Origin: Chloroflexota bacterium
Lineage (GTDB): Bacteria > Chloroflexota > Limnocylindria > Limnocylindrales > CSP1-4
DNA length: 36,616 nucleotides
NCBI GenBank assembly: GCA_012026785.1
Contig: VEOW01000185.1
Span: forward strand, 1 to 36,616
Reading direction: 5' to 3'
Of the stretch, positions 8,060 through 15,324 are shown piece after piece. Below the pieces are notes generated by a model. The model saw only the letters and a program-made list of their open reading frames with translations, was not told the origin of the DNA and searched no databases. A program made the translations under genes and the position numbers. Within the stretch, counting starts at the first letter, position 1. Every line of letters starts with the position of its first letter.

Positions 8060-8065
8060 AGGATA
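8060..8065 (-). promoter_or_regulatory. -10-like element (TATCCT) upstream of rpsO
   Basis: The minus strand reads GCTGCTATCCTCCGCCGG, including a TG one base before the hexamer as in extended -10 promoters and the same CTCCGC downstream part seen before rplS and nusA. It lies between the ribF stop and rpsO. Confidence 0.5.
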
Positions 8066-8112
8066 GCAGCCGAGGCCGCTTCCTGCACGCCCCCGGTCTC
8101 GCCGCCCGCCGC

Positions 8113-8907
8113 CTACACGCTGTGATGCGGCGCTCGACCGAGGACCTCGAGCGTGATTCGCGGAGGGAGCGCCTCACCGAGATGGAAGAGCGTGACGCCG
8201 TTCGAGGTTACGCTGAGCTGGACCCCCGGTCGCCGGTCGCCCGCCACGACCGAAGCGTCGTAGGTGCCCTCCGGCGGGAGCGCCACCGGCAGGTCGAACT
8301 CGAGGGTCGCGGCCCCGTCGCCGATGGCTCGGGCACGGCCGGTGAGGGTGACCGGCCGGCCGAGGAGTCGCGCGGCGGCGGCGAGATCGCCGGCCGCGAT
8401 GGCGGCCCGGATGTCGGAGCTCTTGACCGGCTGACCATCGAGCTCGAACGGTGGGACGACGACGACCTCGAAGCCCATCTCCCGGCCCAGCCCGGCGACC
8501 GTCTCGGGGGTGCCCCCGCGCTGGTAGCCGAATGACGAGTCGGGCGTCATGAGGAGGCCGGCGACGGCGGCGCCGGCCGCGATCCGGCGGATGAAGGCGT
8601 CGAACGGGGTCATTCGAAGCGCGACGTCGAAGTGCTGGACGACGGTCACGTCGACGCCGGCATCGGAGAGGCGCTCGAGGCGCTCCTGGGGATCGCACAG
8701 CAGCGGCGGCGCCGAGCCGGTCAGGATCTCGTCGGGGTGATGGTCGAAGGTCACGACCGCCGCGTTGGCCGAGCGGTCCGCGGCGGCCCGCTCGAGCTCG
8801 TCGAGGAGGTAGAGATGGCCGCGATGGAGGCCGTCGAAGACGCCGACGACGACGAACAGCGGGCCGTGCTGCGGCTCGAGGGCATCGATCCCGGGGACGA
8901 CGTGCAT
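8113..8907 (-). CDS. ribF: RibF-type FMN adenylyltransferase with a degenerate riboflavin-kinase half
   Basis: Bacterial RibF normally phosphorylates riboflavin to FMN and adenylates FMN to FAD. The N-terminal nucleotidyltransferase half looks complete: GVFDGLHRGH at 22-31, TFDHHP at 53-58, and KSSDIRAAIAAGD at 162-174. The protein is only 264 residues against roughly 305-330. The C-terminal region (185-264) still has LLGRPVTLTGRA and a beta-barrel-like pattern. However, the kinase hallmark GFPTAN is replaced by TLEFDLPVAL, and the last conserved strands and helix are missing. I infer that it may make FAD from FMN but not FMN from riboflavin. It sits two bases after truB in the usual truB-ribF-rpsO order. 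The frame is clean, so this is not a fresh pseudogene. Confidence 0.88.
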   Translation of the reverse strand: MHVVPGIDALEPQHGPLFVVVGVFDGLHRGHLYLLDELERAAADRSANAAVVTFDHHPDEILTGSAPPLLCDPQERLERLSDAGVDVTVVQHFDVALRMTPFDAFIRRIAAGAAVAGLLMTPDSSFGYQRGGTPETVAGLGREMGFEVVVVPPFELDGQPVKSSDIRAAIAAGDLAAAARLLGRPVTLTGRARAIGDGAATLEFDLPVALPPEGTYDASVVAGDRRPGVQLSVTSNGVTLFHLGEALPPRITLEVLGRAPHHSV

Positions 8908-8909
8908 CG

Positions 8910-9845
8910 TCAGCGATGGAGGATCTTCGTCGGCGCGATCCGCCGCCCGTCGCGGCGCCCGATGCCGACGATCGCGCCGGCCTCATCGAGCAGGCGCAGT
9001 GGCACGTCCTCGGGCGCGTCGGCCACGCCGGCCGCAGGGCGCACGAAGCGGCCCTGCGTGGCGTCGCTGATCTCGGCCCGGGTGAGCTCGACCGCCGGCA
9101 GCCGGTCGAGCCCGAAGTCGGCCGGCAGCAGCAGCTCGCGAATCCCAGCCGGCCCGCGGTCCGCGGCCGCGGTTCGAAGGGCGTCAAGGGCCTGCCCATC
9201 CTCTAGCGAGAATGGCCCGCTCCGGAGCCGCACCAGGGCCCCGAGATAGGCGCCCGAGCCAACCGCGACGCCGAGATCGCGGGCCACCGCCCGGACGTAT
9301 GTCCCGGCCGAGCAGACCACGTCGAGGACGGCGATCGGCCGCGCGGCATCGCGGTCATCCCACTCGAGCAGCTCCAGCGACCGCAGGACGACCCGCCGGG
9401 GGGGCAGCTCGGTCGCCTCGCCGGCCCGAGCCAGCGCATACGCACGGCGGCCGCCGACCTGGATCGCCGAGTAGGCCGGTGGCGTCTGGAGCTGTGGCCC
9501 GAGCATCGCCTGGAGCGCGGCCTCGACGGCCTCCCGCGACGGCGGCTGCCCTTCGACCGGCGTCAGCTCCCCGTCGAGATCATCCGTCGACGACGTCGCG
9601 CCGAAGCAGACGGTTGCCCGGTAGGCCTTCTCATCGCCGAGGTGGTACTCCACGAGCCGCGTGGCCGCGCCGAGGAACAGCGGCAGCACGCCCGAGGCGA
9701 ACGGGTCGAGGGTCCCGCCGTGGCCGATCCGGCGCGTTCCCGCGAGTCGGCGAACGAGGGCCACGACGTCGTGCGACGTCGGACCGGCCGGCTTGGCGAC
9801 GACGAGGATCCCATCCATGCCGGGGGTGTCGGGCTGGCGCGGCAT
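8910..9845 (-). CDS. truB: tRNA pseudouridine(55) synthase
   Basis: Converts U55 of the tRNA T-loop to pseudouridine. The protein has 311 residues. The catalytic aspartate is D47 in GHGGTLDPFASGVL; the family motifs KPAGPTSHDVV (18-28), the QTPPAYSAI block and CSAGTYVRAVARDLG follow in order. A C-terminal segment of about 60 residues resembles the TruB accessory domain. The ATG lies three bases after the nrnA-like stop with GGAGG twelve bases upstream; an internal ATG at codon 10 has no ribosome-binding site. Downstream is ribF, as in most bacteria. Confidence 0.96.
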   Translation of the reverse strand: MPRQPDTPGMDGILVVAKPAGPTSHDVVALVRRLAGTRRIGHGGTLDPFASGVLPLFLGAATRLVEYHLGDEKAYRATVCFGATSSTDDLDGELTPVEGQPPSREAVEAALQAMLGPQLQTPPAYSAIQVGGRRAYALARAGEATELPPRRVVLRSLELLEWDDRDAARPIAVLDVVCSAGTYVRAVARDLGVAVGSGAYLGALVRLRSGPFSLEDGQALDALRTAAADRGPAGIRELLLPADFGLDRLPAVELTRAEISDATQGRFVRPAAGVADAPEDVPLRLLDEAGAIVGIGRRDGRRIAPTKILHR

Positions 9846-9848
9846 CGG

Positions 9849-10874
9849 CTACCCGGACCTCCCGCCGTCCAGGAGCCGCTCGGCCGCGGCGAGCACCCGC
9901 CGCCGGGCCTCCTCGAGGGGTGCGGCCACCGTGGCTCCCGCCGCGCGAGCGTGGCCGCCGCCGCCGAACGCGCGGGGCAGGACCGTGGCGTCGACGCCGC
10001 CGTCCTTCGTCCGCACGGAGATCCGGGTGGCATCGGGAGCATGCTCCTTGAACAGGATCGCGATGTCGGCGCTCTCGGACTGGGCGAGCAGGTCGATCAG
10101 GCCCTCCGAGTGGGGGCTGCTCGTGCCGGTCACCTCGAGGTCGGCGTTCGTCAGGCAGCTGTGGATGATCCGGCCGCCGGCGGCCGTGTCGAGGCGGTCC
10201 AGGACCCGGCCGAAGAGGCGCAGCTGCGCGTCCGGCTTGGTCCGGTACCGGCGCCGCGAGATGTCGGACAGCGGCGCCCCGGCGGCGACGAGCGCGGCCG
10301 AGACCGCGAGGGTGCGGGGCGTGGCGTTGGGATGGGCGAACGTCGCGGTGTCCATCACAATGCCGGCCATGAGGGCTGCCGCAAGCGCGCCCCCCGCGGC
10401 GTCGAGCGGGACGCCGAGCCCGGCGGCCAGCAACGCCACCAGCTCGCACGTCGCGGCCGCGTCGGGATCGACCCAGTCGGCTGGGCCGGCGTCGTCGTTC
10501 GAGCGGTGGTGGTCGACGATCACCAGCGGCAGGCTCGCGAACAGCTCGGCGTGGCGCTCGCGGACCGCACCGATCCGATCGAGCGACCCGCAGTCGCAGA
10601 CCACGAGCAGGTCGTAGCGCGCGTCGGGATCGGGATCGGTCCGGAACCGATCCATGCCCGCGAGGAAGGCGTACAGCGGCGGGATCGGATCGCTGCAGAC
10701 GAGGTCGGCCCGACCGCCGCGAGCCTCGACGGTGTACGCGATCCCGAGCGCCGCGCCGAGGGTGTCGGCGTCGGGGTTCTCGTGGCCGGCGATCAGCGGC
10801 CGGCGGGCGGCGGCGATCCGATCGGCGGCAGCGGCCGGGACGCCGGACAGCCAGGGCCGCAGGTCGACGCTCAC
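9849..10874 (-). CDS. DHH/DHHA1 phosphoesterase, NrnA-like oligoribonuclease
   Basis: NrnA-type proteins hydrolyse nanoRNAs of two to five nucleotides and often pAp, finishing the RNA decay begun by PNPase and RNase J. The protein has 341 residues. Metal-binding motifs are in order: HENPDADTLG at 31-40, CDCGS at 93-97 and VDHHRSN at 120-126. The C-terminal DHHA1 domain shows the glycine-rich GGGGHARAAG near 308-317. The GTG start overlaps the rbfA stop as GTGA. The position between rbfA and truB is the common location for this gene. The first motif has PDADT rather than the usual PDGDA, a mild change. The symbol nrnA is likely but substrate preference cannot be read from sequence. Confidence 0.9.
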   Translation of the reverse strand: MSVDLRPWLSGVPAAAADRIAAARRPLIAGHENPDADTLGAALGIAYTVEARGGRADLVCSDPIPPLYAFLAGMDRFRTDPDPDARYDLLVVCDCGSLDRIGAVRERHAELFASLPLVIVDHHRSNDDAGPADWVDPDAAATCELVALLAAGLGVPLDAAGGALAAALMAGIVMDTATFAHPNATPRTLAVSAALVAAGAPLSDISRRRYRTKPDAQLRLFGRVLDRLDTAAGGRIIHSCLTNADLEVTGTSSPHSEGLIDLLAQSESADIAILFKEHAPDATRISVRTKDGGVDATVLPRAFGGGGHARAAGATVAAPLEEARRRVLAAAERLLDGGRSG

Positions 10875-11407
10875 CGGCGGTGCTCCCTGCCCCGCCGCTC
10901 GCCCGATCCGCGGCGCCCGCGACCGCTCCCCCGCCGCGCGCTCGCCCGCCGCTCCGGTGGGGCCGCGGACGGGGGCGGCGGCTCCTCGCTCGCGTCGCCC
11001 TCGCGGGCCACCCGCGGGACCGGCGTCGGCAGCGACTCGCCGGCCTCGGCCGTCGTCTCCGGCGCGCCGCCGGCCTCGAGCTCCGACAGCAGCCGCAGGA
11101 CCCGCGTGCCTCGCTCGGCCGTGTCATCGAGGCGGACGTGGAGCTCCGGCACGCGCCGCAGCCGGAGCCGCGACGCCAGCTCGCGGCGCACGAACGGCAT
11201 CGCGTGGCGAAGGCCCTCCAGGGCTGCGTCCCGCTCGGCCGGCTGGCCGATGACGCTGACCCAGACCCGGGCATGGGACAGGTCGGGCGCGGTCTCGACG
11301 TCGGTCACCGTGGCGAAGCCGATCCGGGGGTCGCGAACGTCGCGGGCCAGGATCTCGCCGAGCTCCTGGCGGATGAGCTGATCGATGCGATCCGTCCGCG
11401 CGGTCAC
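10871..11407 (-). CDS. rbfA: Ribosome-binding factor A
   Basis: Late 30S maturation factor. The KH-like core occupies residues 1-110 (RTDRIDQLIRQELGEIL, then DVRDPRIGFATVTDVE and the DLSHARVWVSV strand). It is followed by an unusual tail of about 65 residues rich in Pro, Arg and Ser that ends RRGREHRR; the family is usually 110-135 residues long. The tail could be disordered rRNA-binding sequence. The GTG start has GGAG five bases upstream, 55 bases after infB, and the gene ends in a GTGA overlap with the nrnA-like gene. Confidence 0.93.
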   Translation of the reverse strand: MTARTDRIDQLIRQELGEILARDVRDPRIGFATVTDVETAPDLSHARVWVSVIGQPAERDAALEGLRHAMPFVRRELASRLRLRRVPELHVRLDDTAERGTRVLRLLSELEAGGAPETTAEAGESLPTPVPRVAREGDASEEPPPPSAAPPERRASARRGSGRGRRGSGERRGREHRR

Positions 11408-11462
11408 GAACGCTCCTTCCGCACGCGTGCGGCCTGCAGGCGGCTACCGATGGGGCACGGCG

Positions 11463-13370
11463 TCAGGACGCGGCCGATCGGCTCACCGACTTGGTCGTGT
11501 AGCACTCGATGACGTCGCCCTCGTCGAGGTCGCTCGTCGACGCGAGGCCGATGCCGCATTCGAAGCCCGTCTGGACCTCGCGAACGTCGTCCTTGAAGCG
11601 GCGCAGCGATTCGATCTTGTCGGTGGCGATGACCTTGCCGCCTCGCCACAGCCGGGCGCCGCCGTTGCGGACGATCCGGCCGTCGGTGACGTACGAGCCG
11701 GCGATGACGGTCCGGCCGACCTTGATGATCTTGCGGACCTCGGCCCGGCCCTCGACGACCTCGACCGTCTCCGGCTCGAGCATGCCCGTCAGGGCCTTCT
11801 CGATGTCGTCGGTGAGCTGGTAGATGATGTCGTACAGCCGGACGTCGACCTTCTCGTTCTCCGCCATCCGCCGAGCCGTGTCGCTGATCGTCGTGTTGAA
11901 GCCGACGACGATCGCGTTCGAGGCCGAGGCCAGCAGGATGTCGTTGTCGCTGATCTCGCCGGCGCCCTCGTGGAGGACGTTCAGCTTGACCTCGTCGGTC
12001 GGCAGCTGGGCCAGGGCGTGGGTGATCGCGCCGAGCGAGCCGGACACGTCGGCCTTGAGGACGATCCGGAGCTCCTTGGCCTGGCCGGCCTGGATCTGGC
12101 GGTAGAGGTCCTCCAGGGTCGCCCGGCCGCTGCCCTCGCCGCCCTTCGCGGCGAGCTGGGCTCGGCGAGCCTCGACCTGGGTTCGGGCCTCCTTCTCGTC
12201 GGCCACGACGCGCAGGACGTCGCCGGCCTCGGGCACCTCGGACAGCCCGAGGACGACCGCGGCCGTTGCCGGCCCGGCCTTCTGCATCCGCTTGCCCTTG
12301 TCATTCTCGAGCGCCCGGACCCGGCCGAACGTCTCGCCGACGACGATGACGTCGCCGACGCGGAGCGTGCCGGTCTGGACGAGGGCCGTGGCGACCGGAC
12401 CGCGGCCCTTGTCCATGCGGGCCTCGACGATCGTGCCGATCGCCGGGCGCTTTGGGTTGGCCTTGAGCTCCTGGAGGTCGGCCACGAGCAGGACCATGTC
12501 GACGAGGTCCTCGAGTCCGACGCGGGTCTTGGCCGAGACCGGCACCAGCGGCGTGTCGCCGCCGTACTCCTCGATCACGACACCAGCCTCGGTCAGCTCG
12601 GTCTTGACGCGATCGGGGTTCGAATCGGGCTTGTCGATCTTGTTGAGGGCGATGATGATCGGGACCTTGGCAGCCTTGGCGTGGCTGATCGCCTCGAGGG
12701 TCTGGGGCATCACGCCGTCATCGGCGGCAACCACCACGACCGCGACGTCGGTGACCCGGGCGCCACGGGCCCGCATCGCCGTGAACGCCTCGTGGCCGGG
12801 CGTGTCGAGGAAGACGACCCGCCGCTCGCCACGCGTCACCTCGCTGGCGCCGATGTGCTGGGTGATGCCGCCGCGCTCCCCGGCGGCCACGGCCGTCGAG
12901 CGGATCGCGTCGAGGAGGCTCGTCTTGCCGTGGTCGACGTGGCCCATGACCGTCACGATCGGGGCGCGCTCGACGCGCTCGGCCCCGGCCTCCTCGACGA
13001 ACAGCTCCTCCTTGGCCGCCTCCGAGGGCGCCTCGGCGCCGTTCTCGCTGGCGGTCGCCTGGGCCGCCACGCCGAGCGGCTCGGCGACCTCGTAGCCGAG
13101 CTCGCCGGCCACGAGCGACGCGGTGTCGCGGTCGATCAGCTGGTTGATGGTCGCGAAGATGCCGCTCTTGATCAGCTCGCGGATCACGTCTGCCGGGTTC
13201 ACGCCCAGCAGGTCGGCGAGCTCCTTGACGGTGATCGTCGCGGGCAGCTCGACCGGCCCGCGCTCACGCGGGTCGACGACCTGGACGGCCGCCTGCGCGA
13301 AGCCGCCATCGCGCCGCTGGGGCTTCCTCGGGCCCCGTCGGCCGCGGGTGCCGCTTCTGCTTCTGGCCAC
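11463..13370 (-). CDS. infB: Translation initiation factor IF-2
   Basis: GTPase that places initiator tRNA on the 30S subunit. The protein has 635 residues, a short-N-terminus form. A basic start (1-22) leads to the IF2-N helical domain (about 43-95, [17 protein letters not shown]). The G domain has G1 GHVDHGKT at 143-150, G2 GGITQHIGA at 168-175, G3 DTPGH at 189-193, G4 NKID at 243-246 and G5 SAK. The C-terminal domains end with the motif [16 protein letters not shown]. The GTG start abuts the ylxR stop (TGA-GTG), with GGAGG five bases upstream. Standard place in the nusA-ylxR-infB-rbfA operon. Confidence 0.97.
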   Translation of the reverse strand: MARSRSGTRGRRGPRKPQRRDGGFAQAAVQVVDPRERGPVELPATITVKELADLLGVNPADVIRELIKSGIFATINQLIDRDTASLVAGELGYEVAEPLGVAAQATASENGAEAPSEAAKEELFVEEAGAERVERAPIVTVMGHVDHGKTSLLDAIRSTAVAAGERGGITQHIGASEVTRGERRVVFLDTPGHEAFTAMRARGARVTDVAVVVVAADDGVMPQTLEAISHAKAAKVPIIIALNKIDKPDSNPDRVKTELTEAGVVIEEYGGDTPLVPVSAKTRVGLEDLVDMVLLVADLQELKANPKRPAIGTIVEARMDKGRGPVATALVQTGTLRVGDVIVVGETFGRVRALENDKGKRMQKAGPATAAVVLGLSEVPEAGDVLRVVADEKEARTQVEARRAQLAAKGGEGSGRATLEDLYRQIQAGQAKELRIVLKADVSGSLGAITHALAQLPTDEVKLNVLHEGAGEISDNDILLASASNAIVVGFNTTISDTARRMAENEKVDVRLYDIIYQLTDDIEKALTGMLEPETVEVVEGRAEVRKIIKVGRTVIAGSYVTDGRIVRNGGARLWRGGKVIATDKIESLRRFKDDVREVQTGFECGIGLASTSDLDEGDVIECYTTKSVSRSAAS

Positions 13371-13631
13371 TCAGTCCTCCTGGTTGTCGGCGGGCTCGTC
13401 GGCGAGCCCGGCCGCGGTTCGTAGCTCGGTCTCCAGCGTCTCCGGGATCGGCACCTCCAATGCCCGCCCGAGTCCGCCCTTGGTCACCGCGCGCTCGATG
13501 CACGAGTCGGCACGGCAGACGTACGCGCCGCGGCCGTTGGCCCGACCCGTGGGGTCCAGCATGACCGACCCGGCCGGAGTCCGCACGACGCGCAGCAGCG
13601 CCCGCTTGTCCCGGCTGGTCCGGCAGCTCAC
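13371..13631 (-). CDS. ylxR: YlxR-family (DUF448) RNA-binding protein, start uncertain
   Basis: Small protein always found between nusA and infB; roles in RNase P modulation and RNA binding have been proposed. The family core is clear: RTCVSCRTSRDKRALLRVVR, then DPTGRANGRGAYVC and a C-terminal helical part. The start is a problem. The only ATG/GTG/TTG near the core is the GTG at 13631, which falls between the two cysteines of the CxxC pair and has no Shine-Dalgarno. Homology extends upstream to at least 13640 and the frame stays open through the nusA stop. A GAGGAG sits before a GTC codon at 13688-13686. Coordinates given use the conventional codon; the real protein is probably longer. Confidence 0.8.
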   Translation of the reverse strand: MSCRTSRDKRALLRVVRTPAGSVMLDPTGRANGRGAYVCRADSCIERAVTKGGLGRALEVPIPETLETELRTAAGLADEPADNQED

Positions 13632-13681
13632 GCAGGTCCGGGTCGGGACCGCCCGCCCCGCGAGCGTCCCCGCGGGCGCGC

Positions 13682-14935
13682 CTACGACGAGCTCTCCTCG
13701 GCGGCGCTCGCCGCCGCGCGCCGGCTCCGCGGCTTGGCGGCCGCGGCCACGGGCTCGGGTGCCGCCTCGCCGCCGGGTTCGGCCTCGGACGAAGCCTCGG
13801 CGTCCGGCGTCGGCGCTGCCTCCGCGGGGGCGGCCACGGCGGCCTCGGCCTCCGGCACGGTCGCTGCCGCCTCCGGCTTCGGGGCGCGCGCCTCCGCCGC
13901 CGACACGTCGCTCCGGATATCGATCCGCCAGCCGGTCAGCCGCGCGGCGAGGCGAGCAGTCTGGCCCTCCCGTCCGATCGCGAGCGAGAGCATCCGCTCG
14001 GGCACGGTCACGTTCGCGATCCGGTGCTCCTGGTCGATGTCGACCGAGAGGACCTGGGCCGGCGACAGGGCATTGGCCACGAACTGGGCCGGGTCGTCGT
14101 TCCACGGGATGACGTCGATCTTCTCGCCGCCGAGCTCGGCGACGACGGCCTGGACCCGGGCGCCCCGCTGGCCGACGGTCGCCCCCACGGGATCGAGGCC
14201 CTCCTGGCGCGAGGCAACGGCGACCTTCGAGCGGCTGCCAGCCTCGCGGGCGATCGCGCGGATCTCGACGGTGCCGTTGTGGATCTCGGGGACCTCCAGC
14301 TCGAACAGCCGCTTGAGGAAGCCCTTGTGGGTCCGGCTGACGAACAGGGTCGGCCCGCGCGGGGTGCGGCGGACCTCGAGCACGAAGGCCTTGACGTTCT
14401 GGCCGATCCGGTAGTGCTCGAGCGGGCTCTGCTCGGTCGTCGCGAGCACGGCCTCGACGCCCTTGCCCATGTCGAGGATCATCGCCCGCGGTTCGACCCG
14501 GTTGACGGTCCCGTTGACGAGCTCGCCCTCGCGGTTCGCGAACTGGTCGAAGACGACGTCTCGCTCGGCCTCCCGGAGGCGCTGCAGGACGACCTGCTTG
14601 GCCGTCTGGGCTCCGATCCGGCCGAACGACTCGCCATCGAGCTCCTCGATCTCGACGAGCTCGCCGACCTGGGCGTCCGGCTTGTGCTTGCGGGCCTCAT
14701 CGACGGTGAAGCTGGTGAGCTCGTTCTCCTCGTCGATCTCGTCCGCGACGAACCGGGCTCGGTAGACGCGGATGCGGCCCGAATCGGCGTCGATCTGGAC
14801 GTGGATATCCTCTTCGTTGGCCACCCGACGGTAGGCGGCGGCGATCGCCTCCTCCACCGTTCGAATCAGCTGGTCACGCGGGACCTGCTTCTCGGCGTTG
14901 AGCTGGAGGAGCGCCCCGACGAAATCTCGACTCAT
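13682..14935 (-). CDS. nusA: Transcription termination/antitermination factor NusA
   Basis: Binds RNA polymerase and nascent RNA to promote pausing, termination or antitermination. The protein has 417 residues. The start MSRDFVGALLQLNAEKQ was chosen over an upstream ATG because AGGA lies ten bases before it and the family begins here. Order: N-terminal polymerase-binding domain (1-125), S1 (about 130-200, GELVNGTVNRVEPRAMILDM), KH1 and KH2 (200-345, with VGQRGARVQAVVAELGGEKI and AIGREGQTARLAARLTG). The last 70 residues are Ala/Glu/Pro-rich, ending RRAAASAAEESSS, without clear acidic repeats of the proteobacterial type. rimP, the usual upstream partner, is absent; instead the leader contains an intrinsic terminator. 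Confidence 0.96.
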   Translation of the reverse strand: MSRDFVGALLQLNAEKQVPRDQLIRTVEEAIAAAYRRVANEEDIHVQIDADSGRIRVYRARFVADEIDEENELTSFTVDEARKHKPDAQVGELVEIEELDGESFGRIGAQTAKQVVLQRLREAERDVVFDQFANREGELVNGTVNRVEPRAMILDMGKGVEAVLATTEQSPLEHYRIGQNVKAFVLEVRRTPRGPTLFVSRTHKGFLKRLFELEVPEIHNGTVEIRAIAREAGSRSKVAVASRQEGLDPVGATVGQRGARVQAVVAELGGEKIDVIPWNDDPAQFVANALSPAQVLSVDIDQEHRIANVTVPERMLSLAIGREGQTARLAARLTGWRIDIRSDVSAAEARAPKPEAAATVPEAEAAVAAPAEAAPTPDAEASSEAEPGGEAAPEPVAAAAKPRSRRAAASAAEESSS

Positions 14936-15002
14936 GTCGTCTCGTCCTCCACTCCTTCGTCCGACCCGTGCCCGGGAGCCGGTGTCGACCTGTCGGCCGC
15001 CG

Positions 15003-15029
15003 AAAAAAAACGTGGGGGTCACCCACGTT
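15003..15029 (-). terminator. Intrinsic terminator in front of nusA
   Basis: On the minus strand AACGTGGG (15029-15022), loop TGACC and CCCACGTT (15016-15009) form a perfect 8-bp stem that runs into eight consecutive T residues (15010-15003). It is the only textbook hairpin-plus-T-run I see in the window. An outer 7-bp stem (15033-15039 with 14995-15001) encloses it. It lies 68 bases before nusA and about 20 bases downstream of a probable start site, so it may act as an attenuator. Confidence 0.88.
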
Positions 15030-15054
15030 CGAGGCGGCCATTCGTGCTCCGCGG

Positions 15055-15060
15055 AGTATA
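15055..15060 (-). promoter_or_regulatory. -10-like element (TATACT) upstream of nusA
   Basis: The minus strand reads GGTGTATACTCCGCGGAGC, with the TATACTCCGCGG core shared exactly with the site before rplS. Transcription would start near 15048, just ahead of the terminator at 15029. No convincing -35 is seen at the normal distance. Confidence 0.55.
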
Positions 15061-15120
15061 CACCCTCGCGCGTGAGGGCCCTCGATCAACGCTCTCAGGA
15101 GGCCCCAATCGCGCCGAACT

Positions 15121-15219
15121 GTTCCCGGGGGCTACCGAACTGACCTTGGAAGGTGCCTTCCGGGGGGCGTGACGAGTGGGTCGGCCCGCGATTCGGTTCG
15201 TTAGGTTGCCCCGTGGAAC
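15121..15219 (-). other. Nested inverted repeats, possible structured RNA
   Basis: The gene-free stretch 14936-15310 (375 bases) holds, from the peptidase side: a stop-codon hairpin, this element, a promoter-like site and a terminator. Here the minus-strand arms GTTCCACGGGGC (15219-15208) and GCCCCCGGGAAC (15132-15121) pair at ten of twelve positions. They enclose a second stem ACCGAA/TTCGGT (15197-15192 with 15139-15134) and a GGAAGG/CCTTCC hairpin (15161-15148). No family I know could be matched. No credible protein is encoded. Confidence 0.35.
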
Positions 15220-15302
15220 AAAGCGACCCGGTTCTGGTCCCCGGCCGGGCATGGACCGAGGAACATCGTCGCCACGGTAGCTGGAGGGAACGTCGAGACC
15301 CC

Positions 15303-15324
15303 AGCCGCCCTCAATTGGGCGGCT
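15303..15324 (-). terminator. Stem-loop holding the peptidase stop codon in its loop
   Basis: AGCCGCCC and GGGCGGCT pair perfectly over eight bases with a six-base AATTGA loop that contains the TGA stop of the M28 peptidase gene. No T-run follows. It is likely a 3'-end stabiliser or weak terminator for the ispG-side transcript. Confidence 0.5.

Noticed and set aside
15121-15219. Naming the nested repeats as SRP RNA, 6S RNA, RNase P RNA or a cyclic dinucleotide riboswitch.
   Set aside because: A CCGGAAGG string recalls SRP RNA and GGGGCAACC recalls some riboswitches, but the required flanking conserved bases are missing.
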